Origin: an uncultured bacterium
Lineage (GTDB): Bacteria; Bacillota; Clostridia; Lachnospirales; Lachnospiraceae
Length of the DNA: 16,613 nt
NCBI GenBank assembly: GCA_905215155.1
Contig: CAJMPJ010000061.1
Span: 1-16,613, forward strand
Direction of reading: 5' to 3'
In this document: in pieces, positions 4,463-12,978 of the stretch
Layout: each line of letters opens with the position of its first letter
Position numbering within the stretch: the stretch's first letter is position 1
Made by a program: the position numbers and the translations under genes
Notes under the pieces: generated by a model
Told to the model about the DNA's origin: nothing
Seen by the model: only the letters and a program-made list of their open reading frames with translations
The model's database searches: none

Positions 4463-5995
4463 ATGAAGAAATGTTTGACGATTTTTTTAGCTGCCGTATT
4501 TGCGGCAGTTTCTTTGAGTGGGTGTAAAAGCAATGCTGTTACAGCATCCGCCTCCGGAAATGAATCTGCGGGGAAGAAACAATTAAAGACGTCTGAATCC
4601 TTTGCACTTCAGACCTTAGACCCCCATTTGGATTATCAGGGCTGGTATACCTCGATCTACGGGGTAACAGAGGCTTTGTTTTTCATGAAGGACCAGTCTT
4701 CTATAGAACCCCTTCTTGCGGAAAGTGCAGAAGCGGACGGTACGTTATGGACCATCAGGCTTAAAAAAAATGCCGTTTTTTCCAATGGCAATCCAGTGAC
4801 TTCGGATATGGTCATCCGGAATCTAACAGCCGCCGGCGAGATCAATCCCCGCTTTGCCTATTTGACGGGTTATACCTATCGGGTACTGGATGATAAAACC
4901 TTTACCATTGATACAGGAACCGTATATCCCACCCTTCTCAACGATTTGGCAAGCCCGGAGCTTGCCATTGTGGATCTTGACAGCAGCAAAGACATGAAAT
5001 CAGAATTGATTGCTACCGGCCCGTTTGTCATATCTTCCTTTGAACCGGGAGGAACCATGGAGGTGGTAAGGAATGATCGCTACTGGAATGGAAAAGTCAA
5101 GCTGGACGGTGCCGTTTTTTATTATATGCCGGAGGCGGATACTGCGCTGATGGCCATGCAGAATGGGGAGATCGACTGCTATACCAGTGTGACTTCCGAT
5201 GCGGCAGAGCTGTATCAGAAGGAGCCTGAGACGTATCATCTGACCACGATTCCCGCCACCAGACTTCAGTTTTACATATTGAATGAAAACAGAATGGATT
5301 CCAATCTGCGGAAAGCGGTGAATTTAACGGTGGATGCAGATGCCATTGAAACTTATTTAAACGGTACCGTGACCAAAACAGACGGCCCTTTCAGTCCCTT
5401 AGCGCCTTATGGAAAGGTGAGGAAGAGAAAACCCGATGTAAAAGCGGCCAAAGCCCTGCTGGAAGAAGACGGTTATACCTTAAATGCAGACGGTTATTAT
5501 GAGAAGGATGGAAAGGTACTGACTTTAAATGTATCTTATTATGCGGCAAGAAGCCTGGACACTCTGGCGGCTTTGATGCAGGAGCAATTAAAGGCAGCAG
5601 GCATACAGGCGGTGCTGACCTGCGAAGAAGACCCGGATGGAACTTATATTGCAACCGGAGAGTTTGATATCGCTCTTTATTGCATGATCGCAGATAAGGC
5701 AGGTGATCCTTATTATTTCATCAGCTGCACGCTGGCAGAGAGAGCGCCTTATAACTGCGGCGGCTTTTCAAATCCGGACGTGCAGGAGAAGATCCTCGCA
5801 TTGGAAAAAGAGCCGGATGGGGAAAGGCGTGCTCAGCTGGCGGACCAGATCATTCAGGCCGCCATGGATGAAGATGCGTTTGGATATGTCGCTTTATTTA
5901 ATAAGATCACAGTCATGAGGAACGGGGTAACCGGCATTTCGGAGAACAATCCTTTTGACTTTTACTTTTTAAACGCAGAGACCGATATGGATTAG
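4463..5995 (+). CDS. ABC importer substrate-binding lipoprotein, NikA/OppA family (SBP_bac_5)
   Basis: A 510-residue extracytoplasmic binding protein. Residues 1-21 form a lipoprotein signal (basic start, hydrophobic core, lipobox LSGC, with C21 as lipidated residue). The body follows the cluster C peptide/nickel-binding fold: LDPHLDYQGWYTSIYGVTEAL early, then VFSNGNPVTSDMVIRNL, a GPFVISSFEPGG segment, and LRKAVNLTVDADAIETYLNG later. These fit NikA at least as well as OppA. The start is the ATG at 4463, after AGGTG; a GTG nine bases upstream is less likely. It delivers substrate to the two permeases that follow. The substrate cannot be read from sequence, but the adjacent metal sensor and NikA-like features favour nickel or cobalt, perhaps as a chelate. 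A peptide or opine-like ligand is the alternative. Confidence 0.88.
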   Translation: MKKCLTIFLAAVFAAVSLSGCKSNAVTASASGNESAGKKQLKTSESFALQTLDPHLDYQGWYTSIYGVTEALFFMKDQSSIEPLLAESAEADGTLWTIRLKKNAVFSNGNPVTSDMVIRNLTAAGEINPRFAYLTGYTYRVLDDKTFTIDTGTVYPTLLNDLASPELAIVDLDSSKDMKSELIATGPFVISSFEPGGTMEVVRNDRYWNGKVKLDGAVFYYMPEADTALMAMQNGEIDCYTSVTSDAAELYQKEPETYHLTTIPATRLQFYILNENRMDSNLRKAVNLTVDADAIETYLNGTVTKTDGPFSPLAPYGKVRKRKPDVKAAKALLEEDGYTLNADGYYEKDGKVLTLNVSYYAARSLDTLAALMQEQLKAAGIQAVLTCEEDPDGTYIATGEFDIALYCMIADKAGDPYYFISCTLAERAPYNCGGFSNPDVQEKILALEKEPDGERRAQLADQIIQAAMDEDAFGYVALFNKITVMRNGVTGISENNPFDFYFLNAETDMD

Positions 5996-6004
5996 GGGAA
6001 GGCT

Positions 6005-6934
6005 ATGAAAAAATATGTGGTGAGCCGGCTGTTGCATTTGATTCCGGTTTTATTTGGAATCACCTTTTTGACATTTGCTCTTTTATCCCTTGCTCCGGGT
6101 GATGCGGCACAAAAACGATTGAGCGCCCAGGGTGTAGCTGTGACAAAAGAGGTGCTGAATCAGACCAGAGCGGAGATGGGCCTTGACCGCCCCTGGCTGG
6201 TACGATACGGAGACTGGCTGTCAGGTCTTTTACGTGGTGATCTTGGAGTCTCTTATAAAGATGGGACACCGGTGGCAGGAACGCTTATAAAGGCAACGAA
6301 ATACACCCTTGTCTTAACGGTCAGTGCCTTTTTTCTGGCACTGGTGACTGCCCTGCCTCTTGGTATTTTCTGCGGAATGAGGAAAAACGGATTTCTGGAT
6401 CGCACCGTCCGGTTATTCTGCCTTGCAGGAAATGCCATTCCCGGCTTTCTTCTGGCAGTTTTATTGATGTACCTTTTTTGCATTCGTATGAAGCTTTTTC
6501 CGGTCATAGCAAAGAACAGTGTTCAGGGGTTGTTTCTCCCTGCACTCGCCCTGGCTCTTTCTCTGTCCAGCCGTCTCATCCGTCAGGTCCGGGCAGCGGT
6601 ACTTAACCAGATGGAGATGGAATACGTGGATGGGGCAAAGGCCCGGGGAGTGCGGAGAAACTATATATTGTTTTTCAATGTTCTCCGCAATGCCATGATT
6701 TCCATCCTTACAGTCCTTGGAATGTCGGCGGGGACTCTGATGGGAGGAAGTGTGGTGATCGAAAGCATTTTTATGTGGCCGGGACTTGGAAAGCTGGTGA
6801 TGGATTCCATAACGGCGAGAGATTATCCTGTGGTCCAGGGATTTGTTCTGCTCATGGCCTTGATGTATGTGATGCTCAATTTTTTGATTGATATCAGCTA
6901 TCATTTATTAGACCCCAGATTGGAGGAACTGTAG
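6005..6934 (+). CDS. ABC importer permease, NikB/DppB type
   Basis: A 309-residue inner-membrane permease with the standard NikB/DppB layout. There is one N-terminal membrane helix (about 9-30, LLHLIPVLFGITFLTFALLS), an extracytoplasmic loop with GDAAQKRLS and MGLDRPWLVRYGDWLSG, and five further helices. The EAA coupling loop is near residues 203-225 (EYVDGAKARGVRRNYILFF) and contacts the ATPase. The C-terminus ISYHLLDPRL is typical. GGGGAAGG precedes the ATG, nine bases after the lipoprotein stop. It pairs with the next gene to form the transmembrane channel. Confidence 0.92.
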   Translation: MKKYVVSRLLHLIPVLFGITFLTFALLSLAPGDAAQKRLSAQGVAVTKEVLNQTRAEMGLDRPWLVRYGDWLSGLLRGDLGVSYKDGTPVAGTLIKATKYTLVLTVSAFFLALVTALPLGIFCGMRKNGFLDRTVRLFCLAGNAIPGFLLAVLLMYLFCIRMKLFPVIAKNSVQGLFLPALALALSLSSRLIRQVRAAVLNQMEMEYVDGAKARGVRRNYILFFNVLRNAMISILTVLGMSAGTLMGGSVVIESIFMWPGLGKLVMDSITARDYPVVQGFVLLMALMYVMLNFLIDISYHLLDPRLEEL

Positions 6935-7753
6935 ATGAGGAGTGTCAAAAGGCGGATGGCCTTTTATCTGTTTTTCGTTTTCCTATTGATCGGGGTCAGT
7001 ATCCTGGCCCCTTCTCTTGTTCCCAATGATCCTTATGCGACCCAGGCGTTATACCGGAAGGGGGCTCCTGTTTTTCAATATCCCTTCGGTACGGATAAGC
7101 TGGGACGCTGTATTTTTTCCAGAGTTTTAATGGGCACAAGAACCTCTGTTTTTTCGGCGCTTATGGTGGTCATGACCTCCATGGCAGCAGGGACAGCCCT
7201 TGGCATGGCAGCCGGATATTACGGAGGGATTTTTGAACGGTTTATAATGAGCATCTGCGATATCTTTCTTGCGTTTCCCCAGATGGTGCTTGCGATCGGG
7301 GTTGCAGGACTCCTTGGGGGAACTATGACCAATGCCATGATCGCTCTTGCCCTAACCGGTTGGACTTCTTATGCAAGACTTGCAAGAGGACTTGTGCTGG
7401 GCATAAAAAAGGAATCCTACATAAGTGCAGCCAGATTAAGCGGTGAGGGCGGTCTGCAGCTCATGGCAGTGCATATTTTACCTGGCATTGCGGGAGAACT
7501 GATCGTAAATGGGTCCCTGCAGATTGGAACCGTAATGATGGGGTTTGCAGGCTTATCCTATCTGGGACTGGGAGTTTCTGTCCCGGAGGCGGAGTGGGGG
7601 TCCATGATCAACGAAGCCGTCGGGTATATGCAGCAGGCCCCGTGGGCTGTCCTGGCTCCGGGAGCAGCTCTTTTTATTACGGTATTCATCTTTCAAATGC
7701 TGGGAGATTCTTTAAGGGACTATTTTGGAGTGAGGAGAGAGCGCTATGAATGA
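6935..7753 (+). CDS. ABC importer permease, NikC/DppC type
   Basis: A 272-residue permease that starts directly on the base after the previous stop; its GGAGG (6922-6926) lies inside the previous gene. It has an N-terminal membrane helix (about 9-27), the NikC/DppC marker YPFGTDKLGRCIFSRVLMG (about 49-67), four or five further helices, and the EAA loop near 166-190 (SYISAARLSGEGGLQLMAVH). The C-terminal LGDSLRDYFGVR is the usual ending of this family. It overlaps the ATPase gene by eight bases. All these signs indicate a single coordinated transporter. Confidence 0.92.
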   Translation: MRSVKRRMAFYLFFVFLLIGVSILAPSLVPNDPYATQALYRKGAPVFQYPFGTDKLGRCIFSRVLMGTRTSVFSALMVVMTSMAAGTALGMAAGYYGGIFERFIMSICDIFLAFPQMVLAIGVAGLLGGTMTNAMIALALTGWTSYARLARGLVLGIKKESYISAARLSGEGGLQLMAVHILPGIAGELIVNGSLQIGTVMMGFAGLSYLGLGVSVPEAEWGSMINEAVGYMQQAPWAVLAPGAALFITVFIFQMLGDSLRDYFGVRRERYE

Positions 7754-9335
7754 GTTGGTCTTGTCCATAAAAAATTTATCCGTCAGTTACGGACAACGGC
7801 AGGTGCTGTCGGAGATCTCCTTTGATATAAAGCCGGGAGAGATCGTGGGAATCGTGGGAGAAAGCGGATGCGGAAAAAGCACTCTTTTAAAAGCCATATT
7901 TCCAAAGAAGGCGTCCGGGCTTTCCATTTCCTCCGGAAGCGTTTGCTTTGGACAGCAGGATCTGACGGAGTTAAATCAGAGGGAAATTCGGGGCTTATGC
8001 GGGAAAGAAATCGGCATGATCGTACAAAATCCCAAAGCCTCCTTTAATCCCATCCGCACGTACCGCAAGCAGTTGATAGAGACCTTAAAGAGTCATGGTC
8101 TGTATCAGAAAGAGGGGTTTGAAAAACAAATGCTTGAGGCGTTTAAAAAACTGGACCTTGCAAACGGACCGGAGATTTTAGACAGCTGTCCCTGTGAAAT
8201 GAGCGGGGGAATGAACCAGAGGATTGCCATCGCCCTTTCCCTTTTTTTAAAGCCCCGGCTTCTCTTGGCTGATGAGCCCACAAGTGCACTTGACGTGCCG
8301 AACCAGAAGCTTGTAATAGAAGAACTCCTTCGCATAAGAGCCTATACCAATACAGCCATAATTTTAGTGACTCACAATATCGGGCTGCTGTCCCAGATTG
8401 CCCATAAGGCAGGCGTTCTATATGAGGGGCGTCTGGTAGAATGGGGAACCGCTAAAGAGGTACTTTACGCTCCGAAACATTTCTATACCAGAAGACTTCT
8501 GGACGCAGTACCAAAGGTCCGTTTGCAGAGGAAAACCACTCCCCGGAAAGCAGCGGAGGTTTTGCTGAAGCTGGAAGCGGTCAGCAAAGAATACAGAAGA
8601 AAAAAGGTCCCGTTTCTGGCCCTTTCCCAAATCGGTCTGGAAGTAAAGGCCGGAGAAATCCTTGGGGTGGTTGGGGAAAGCGGAAGCGGAAAAAGTACGC
8701 TTTTGGGAATGATCGCCGGACTGTGGGACCCTACCGGAGGAGAGGTATTCTTTCGGGACAAACCCATGGGAACTAAAAGGACGAAAGCAGATTATGGAAG
8801 AATGCAGATGGTTTTTCAAAATGCAGCCGAATCCTTTGATCCCAGATATTCCATCCGCCATTCCATCCATGTGGCCCTGAAAAACCTCTGCGGAATGAAA
8901 AAAAGAGAAGACAGGGACAGAAAAATCAATGAACTGATGGAGCGTGTCGGCTTGTCTCCCGAATTGGCGGACCGATATCCCTGGCAGCTCAGCGGAGGAC
9001 AGTGCCAGAGAGCGGCCATAGCCAGAGCCATCAGCGTGGAACCGGAGCTGCTCTTGTGTGATGAGATCACAAGTGCGCTGGATGCTCCCATTCAGTCAGA
9101 TGTGATCCGATTATTAAAAAAGCTGGTGGAGGAAACAGGAATGGCGGTTATTTTCGTTTCCCATGATCTGGTGCTGGTAAGCAGTTTTTGTGACAAGCTC
9201 CTGGTGCTTCATCAGGGGAAATGCGTGGAGGCCGGTACCCCGGAGACTTTAATAAGAAATCCCATAGAAGGATATACAAAAAGACTGCTGGCATCTGCCG
9301 GAATGGATAGGAGTTTAAGAATTGGAACGGATTAA
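7746..9335 (+). CDS. Fused double ATPase of the Nik/Opp-type importer (NikD-NikE-like)
   Basis: A 529-residue protein with two complete ABC ATPase units joined in one chain, where nik and opp systems often use two genes. Unit 1 has Walker A GESGCGKST (38-46), Q-loop Q94, signature MSGGMNQ (152-158), Walker B LLLADE (172-177) and H-loop H210. Unit 2 has Walker A GESGSGKST (310-318), Q358, signature LSGGQCQ (415-421), Walker B LLLCDE (435-440) and H473. Both sites look intact. The joint lies around residues 250-275. Each unit ends with the oligopeptide-type C-terminal segment (YAPKHFYTRRLLDAVP; GYTKRLLAS). The gene overlaps the permease before it by eight bases and the methyltransferase after it by 14. 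Confidence 0.93.
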   Translation: MNELVLSIKNLSVSYGQRQVLSEISFDIKPGEIVGIVGESGCGKSTLLKAIFPKKASGLSISSGSVCFGQQDLTELNQREIRGLCGKEIGMIVQNPKASFNPIRTYRKQLIETLKSHGLYQKEGFEKQMLEAFKKLDLANGPEILDSCPCEMSGGMNQRIAIALSLFLKPRLLLADEPTSALDVPNQKLVIEELLRIRAYTNTAIILVTHNIGLLSQIAHKAGVLYEGRLVEWGTAKEVLYAPKHFYTRRLLDAVPKVRLQRKTTPRKAAEVLLKLEAVSKEYRRKKVPFLALSQIGLEVKAGEILGVVGESGSGKSTLLGMIAGLWDPTGGEVFFRDKPMGTKRTKADYGRMQMVFQNAAESFDPRYSIRHSIHVALKNLCGMKKREDRDRKINELMERVGLSPELADRYPWQLSGGQCQRAAIARAISVEPELLLCDEITSALDAPIQSDVIRLLKKLVEETGMAVIFVSHDLVLVSSFCDKLLVLHQGKCVEAGTPETLIRNPIEGYTKRLLASAGMDRSLRIGTD

Positions 9336-10086
9336 AGAACGAGTAAAACAGTATTGGACCAGGCGTGCCAGGGACTTTTCGGACGTACGAAGAATGGAAC
9401 TAAAAGATGAGATCAGCGGCCGCTGGCTGGAAGAGATCAGGAAGTATCTTCCCAAAGAGAAACGGTTAAAAATACTTGATGTGGGGACCGGTGCGGGGTA
9501 TTTTGCGGTGCTCCTTGCAAAGGAAGGACATGAGGTCTGGGGAGTCGATATCACCCCCGCCATGATCGAAGAGGCAAAAAAGCTGGCGGCGGACTGTCAG
9601 GAAGCCATCTGCTTTCAGGTAATGGATGCCCAGAAGCTGGAATTCCCTGATGAAATGTTTGATGCGGTCATTGCCAGGAATTTAACATGGACCCTGCCCC
9701 AGCCCCATAAGGCTTACCGGGAATGGTTAAGAGTGCTTTCAAAAGGAGGAGTTTTACTAAACTTTGATGCGGACTATGGGCGTGAAGTTTTTCAGATGGA
9801 ATCAGAGCAGGGAGAAAAAACGCGGAGCAGTTCGGGATATCATAAAGGATTGACAGAAGAACTGCTGATGGAATCCGATCAGATAACCAAAGCCATGGAC
9901 ATCAGCCGGAACCGAAGGCCGGAGTGGGATCTTTTTGTACTCCGTGACCTGGGGGTTCAAAGCTGTGAATGTGATACCGGGGCCGGTGCCCGCATTTTGC
10001 GGGAGCAAAACGGCAAGGCAGCGCCGACCTTTTTAATCACCGTGAGGAAACAGGGGGAATCAAATGAAGCTGTTAGAGGAAAATAA
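9322..10086 (+). CDS. Class I SAM-dependent methyltransferase, first of a tandem pair
   Basis: A 254-residue Rossmann-fold methyltransferase. Motif I is LDVGTGAGYF (52-61), the acidic residue for the SAM ribose is D76 (VDITPAM), MDAQKLEFPD (101-110) is motif III-like, and FDAVIARNLTWTLPQP (113-128) and LSKGGVLLNFDADY (139-152) follow. It starts at TTG, with AGGAG (9309-9313) eight bases before and no usable ATG nearby. The start lies 14 bases inside the ATPase gene. A paralogue follows directly. The substrate is unknown. Coupling to a Nik-type importer suggests it modifies the imported small molecule or a metal-binding compound. The NLTW motif, shared with the neighbour, is at the site often used for substrate contacts. 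Confidence 0.88.
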   Translation: MERIKERVKQYWTRRARDFSDVRRMELKDEISGRWLEEIRKYLPKEKRLKILDVGTGAGYFAVLLAKEGHEVWGVDITPAMIEEAKKLAADCQEAICFQVMDAQKLEFPDEMFDAVIARNLTWTLPQPHKAYREWLRVLSKGGVLLNFDADYGREVFQMESEQGEKTRSSSGYHKGLTEELLMESDQITKAMDISRNRRPEWDLFVLRDLGVQSCECDTGAGARILREQNGKAAPTFLITVRKQGESNEAVRGK

Positions 10087-10816
10087 AGAATACTGGACCA
10101 GCCGGACCATGGGATATTCCAAAGTCAATGAAGAGGAACTCTCTACGGAACAGAAGAATAAATGGCTGAGTGTCCTCACCAGCCATTTCCCCGGAAAAAA
10201 GGAGAACATCAAGGTCCTGGATATGGGGACAGGCCCTGGATTTTTTGCCATTATTCTGGCACAGGCCGGTTTTAATGTGACGGCAGTAGACTGTACCGCT
10301 TCCATGCTGGAACGGGCAAAGATGAATGCAGGAGCCTGTAAAGACCGGATCTCCTGGGTGCTTTCCGATGCCCACAAAACAGATTTAAAGGAAGAAACCT
10401 ATGATGCGGTCGTGAGCCGGAATTTAACCTGGAACCTGGAAAAGCCGGAACTGGCCTATAAAGAATGGCTGCGCCTTTTGAAAAAAGGCGGGATATTGCT
10501 TAATTTTGATGCCAACTGGTATCAGTATTTATTTGATGAAACGAAACGGCAGGAATATGAAAAAGACCGGAAACGGGTGGAGGAAATGCATTTTCAGGAT
10601 CACTACACCTGTACGGATATTGACCGCATGGAAGCCATCGCAAAAAAGCTGCCTCTGAGCCGGAAACAGAGACCGGAGTGGGATGTTTCTGTATTGAAAC
10701 GATACAAAATATCCAGTGTCACCACCGATGTCCACGTATGGAAACAGGTGTGGTCTGAGGAGGAAAAAGCCAACTATGGCTCCACTCCCATGTTTTCCGT
10801 ATTGGCGGTAAAATAA
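10064..10816 (+). CDS. Class I SAM-dependent methyltransferase, second of a tandem pair
   Basis: A 250-residue paralogue of the preceding methyltransferase. Motif I LDMGTGPGFF (52-61), D76 (AVDCTASM), YDAVVSRNLTWNLEKP (113-128) and LKKGGILLNFDANW (139-152) align without gaps; by hand alignment about half of the roughly 105 core residues are identical. Both also share a C-terminal SRxxRPEWD element. The ATG lies 23 bases inside the preceding gene after GGGGG, so translation is coupled. The C-terminal half differs more, as expected if the two act on different substrates or successive steps, or form a heterodimer. No clear terminator follows within the next 100 bases. Confidence 0.88.
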   Translation: MKLLEENKEYWTSRTMGYSKVNEEELSTEQKNKWLSVLTSHFPGKKENIKVLDMGTGPGFFAIILAQAGFNVTAVDCTASMLERAKMNAGACKDRISWVLSDAHKTDLKEETYDAVVSRNLTWNLEKPELAYKEWLRLLKKGGILLNFDANWYQYLFDETKRQEYEKDRKRVEEMHFQDHYTCTDIDRMEAIAKKLPLSRKQRPEWDVSVLKRYKISSVTTDVHVWKQVWSEEEKANYGSTPMFSVLAVK

Positions 10817-10844
10817 GTTTCCCTCGCTATCCAGTAAAAATCAA

Positions 10845-10873
10845 TTGCCCAAATGCACATTTAGAAGTATAAT
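10845..10873 (+). promoter_or_regulatory. Promoter of the tcdA/TtcA-like operon
   Basis: TTGCCC (10845-10850), a 17-base spacer and TATAAT (10868-10873) form a reasonable promoter in the 123-base gap before tcdA. A second perfect -10, TATAAT at 10910-10915, lies 24 bases before the start codon but has only a T-run as -35. Either or both may be used. Confidence 0.5.
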
Positions 10874-10939
10874 TATTTGAAGTGTGTTTTTTTATTCCTA
10901 CTAAAAAGATATAATATATGAAGAAAGAGGTAGAATCAG

Positions 10940-11704
10940 TTGTTGAATCAGTTTTCAAGAACCCAGCTTCTCTTTGGCGAAGATGCTATGGGTCAGTTGA
11001 TGGGAGCAAAAGTTGCTGTTTTTGGAATCGGAGGAGTTGGGGGATATGTTGTGGAAGCGCTGGTCAGAAGCGGTGTCCGCTCCTTTGTTCTTGTGGATGA
11101 CGATAAGGTATGCTTAACCAATATTAACAGGCAGATCATTGCGACGAGAAAAACAGTGGGTAAATATAAAGTAGAAGTGATGAAAGACCGGATTTTGGAA
11201 ATCAACCCGGATGCCGAAGTAGAGATGCATAAATGTTTTTATTTACCGGAGACGGCGGCTGATTTTGACTTTAAAGAATATGATTATGTGGTGGATGCCG
11301 TGGACACCGTTACGGCAAAGCTGGAGCTGATCATGCAGGCAAAGGCTGCTGGTGTGCCCATTATCAGCTGTATGGGCGCGGGCAATAAACTGGACCCGAC
11401 CATGTTTGAAGTGGCGGACATTTATAAAACCACCATGTGTCCCCTTGCAAAGGTGATGCGGAGGGAACTGAAAAAAAGAGGGGTCAAGAAACTTAAAGTG
11501 GTTTATTCCAAGGAAAAACCAACCAGGCCCATTGAGGATATGTCGATCAGCTGCCGGACAAACTGTATCTGCCCGCCAGGGGCAAAGCATAAGTGTACCG
11601 AACGCAGGGACATACCCGGCAGTGTGGCCTTTGTTCCTTCTGTGGCAGGGCTTATCATAGCCGGAGAAGTGATCAAGGATCTGGCAAAGAGGGATAATGA
11701 TTAG
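10940..11704 (+). CDS. tcdA: tRNA threonylcarbamoyladenosine dehydratase (TcdA/CsdL, ThiF-like E1 family)
   Basis: A 254-residue E1-like enzyme that uses ATP to dehydrate t6A37 of tRNA to the cyclic form ct6A. The N-terminus has FSRTQLLFGED. The nucleotide-binding loop is GIGGVG (29-34), followed by DDDKVCLTNINRQ (53-65, with the conserved Arg) and the MGAGNKLDP and ADIYKTTMCPLAKVMR segments (145-174) diagnostic of TcdA. Near the C-terminus a cysteine group C205, C209, C211, C219 (CRTNCICPPG and KHKC) replaces sequence lacking these cysteines in E. coli TcdA; it may bind zinc or an Fe-S cluster. The start is TTG, with AAAGAGG (10924-10930) nine bases before; the adjacent TTG at 10943 is an alternative. 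The next gene follows after 16 bases. Confidence 0.92.
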   Translation: MLNQFSRTQLLFGEDAMGQLMGAKVAVFGIGGVGGYVVEALVRSGVRSFVLVDDDKVCLTNINRQIIATRKTVGKYKVEVMKDRILEINPDAEVEMHKCFYLPETAADFDFKEYDYVVDAVDTVTAKLELIMQAKAAGVPIISCMGAGNKLDPTMFEVADIYKTTMCPLAKVMRRELKKRGVKKLKVVYSKEKPTRPIEDMSISCRTNCICPPGAKHKCTERRDIPGSVAFVPSVAGLIIAGEVIKDLAKRDND

Positions 11705-11720
11705 ATGAGGAGGAAATCAC

Positions 11721-12899
11721 ATGCTTGATAAGAGCACGGAGGTTCATGATTTATTTCTGTCATTGGACCAGATGAAACAATTAAACGAAAAAGAGTGCGT
11801 GCTCATTGATGTCAGGGATCAGACCGCATACAATCATGGTTTTATACCAGGTGCCATTCACGTGGAGCTGGACAGCATTTTGAGTGGGGAGTATATTCCG
11901 CCGGCTGGCAAAAAAGTGATTTTATATTGTTTAAAAGGAATTATCAGCGTGGAAGCAGCAGAGTATCTTACGGGAAAAGGATACGAAGCATACAGCCTGG
12001 AGGGCGGCTACGGTCAATGGCTGATCCGTTCCATGGAAAAAGAAAAGGAAGAAGACCAGGATACCAGGCTTGAGGACATTGAAAGAAGCCTGCGTAAGAA
12101 GTTTCATAAGAATATTTTCAGCAGGTTTGCAAAAGCCATCAACGAGTATGAGCTGGTCAAGGAAAATGATAAGATCGCGGTCTGCATTTCCGGAGGAAAG
12201 GACTCCATGCTCATGGCCAAGCTGTTCCAGGAGCTGAGACGGCATAATAAGTTCCCTTTTGAGCTTGTTTTTCTTGTGATGGACCCGGGCTACAATGAGA
12301 TGAACCGTCAGGTGATCGAAAACAATGCCAAACTTCTTAACATTCCCATTACCGTATTTGAAACCAAGATTTTTGACGCAGTTTACGATGTGGAGAAGTC
12401 TCCATGCTATTTGTGCGCCAGAATGAGAAGGGGAAACTTATACAGCAAAGCAAAGGAACTGGGCTGCAATAAAATCGCACTGGGCCATCACTATGATGAT
12501 GTGATTGAAACCATACTCATGGGAATGATGTATGGAGGGCAGGTCCAGACCATGATGCCTAAACTTCACAGCACCAATTTTGAAGGGATGGAACTGATCC
12601 GTCCCATGTATTTGATCCGGGAGGATGACATCAAGGGCTGGAGAGACTACAATGGTCTGCATTTCATCCAGTGCGCCTGTCGTTTTACGGATACATGCAC
12701 GACCTGCCGGACAGACGGAAGCACCGGCTCTAAGAGGGTGGAGATAAAAAACCTGATTAAACAGCTGAAAGAGGTCAATCCTTATATCGAGGGAAATATA
12801 TTTAAAAGTGTGGAGAATGTGAACTTGAATACCATCATCGCGTATAAGAAAAATGGGACAGTTCATCATTTTCTTGATGAATACGATCTGGATCAGTGA
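11721..12899 (+). CDS. Rhodanese-TtcA-like fusion, tRNA thiolation family ATPase
   Basis: A 392-residue fusion. Residues about 12-105 are a rhodanese domain (VLIDVRDQTAYNHGFIPGAIH) with catalytic C70 (LYCLKG) and the closing LEGGYGQW. Residues about 125-375 are a PP-loop ATPase of the TtcA family: SGGKDS (157-162), CYLCARMRRG (C229, C232) and a later CAC-x5-CTTC set (C318, C320, C326, C329), then GHHYDDVIETILMGMMYGG (255-273). E. coli TtcA makes 2-thiocytidine with a three-Cys 4Fe-4S cluster formed by a CxxC and one later Cys; C229, C232 and C318 or C320 fit that. The rhodanese could hand sulfur as persulfide directly to the thiolation site. The exact tRNA target is not certain. AGGAGG before the ATG is strong. 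Operon with tcdA. Confidence 0.88.
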   Translation: MLDKSTEVHDLFLSLDQMKQLNEKECVLIDVRDQTAYNHGFIPGAIHVELDSILSGEYIPPAGKKVILYCLKGIISVEAAEYLTGKGYEAYSLEGGYGQWLIRSMEKEKEEDQDTRLEDIERSLRKKFHKNIFSRFAKAINEYELVKENDKIAVCISGGKDSMLMAKLFQELRRHNKFPFELVFLVMDPGYNEMNRQVIENNAKLLNIPITVFETKIFDAVYDVEKSPCYLCARMRRGNLYSKAKELGCNKIALGHHYDDVIETILMGMMYGGQVQTMMPKLHSTNFEGMELIRPMYLIREDDIKGWRDYNGLHFIQCACRFTDTCTTCRTDGSTGSKRVEIKNLIKQLKEVNPYIEGNIFKSVENVNLNTIIAYKKNGTVHHFLDEYDLDQ

Positions 12900-12926
12900 T
12901 TTTTTATCATTTGCTGAAAGTCACAC

Positions 12927-12956
12927 TTGAAATACATACTAACCTTGTGGTAAATT
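12927..12956 (+). promoter_or_regulatory. Promoter region of the Rrf2-type regulator
   Basis: TTGAAA (12927-12932), an 18-base spacer and TAAATT (12951-12956) form one candidate, but it leaves a leader of only about 16 bases. TTGCTG (12911-12916) with CATACT (12935-12940) is an alternative that would place the imperfect dyad ACCTTGTGGT (12942-12951) just downstream of the -10, a typical place for Rrf2 autorepression. Which one is used cannot be decided by reading. Confidence 0.4.
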
Positions 12957-12978
12957 ATGAATATGGAGGTTATGTCGA

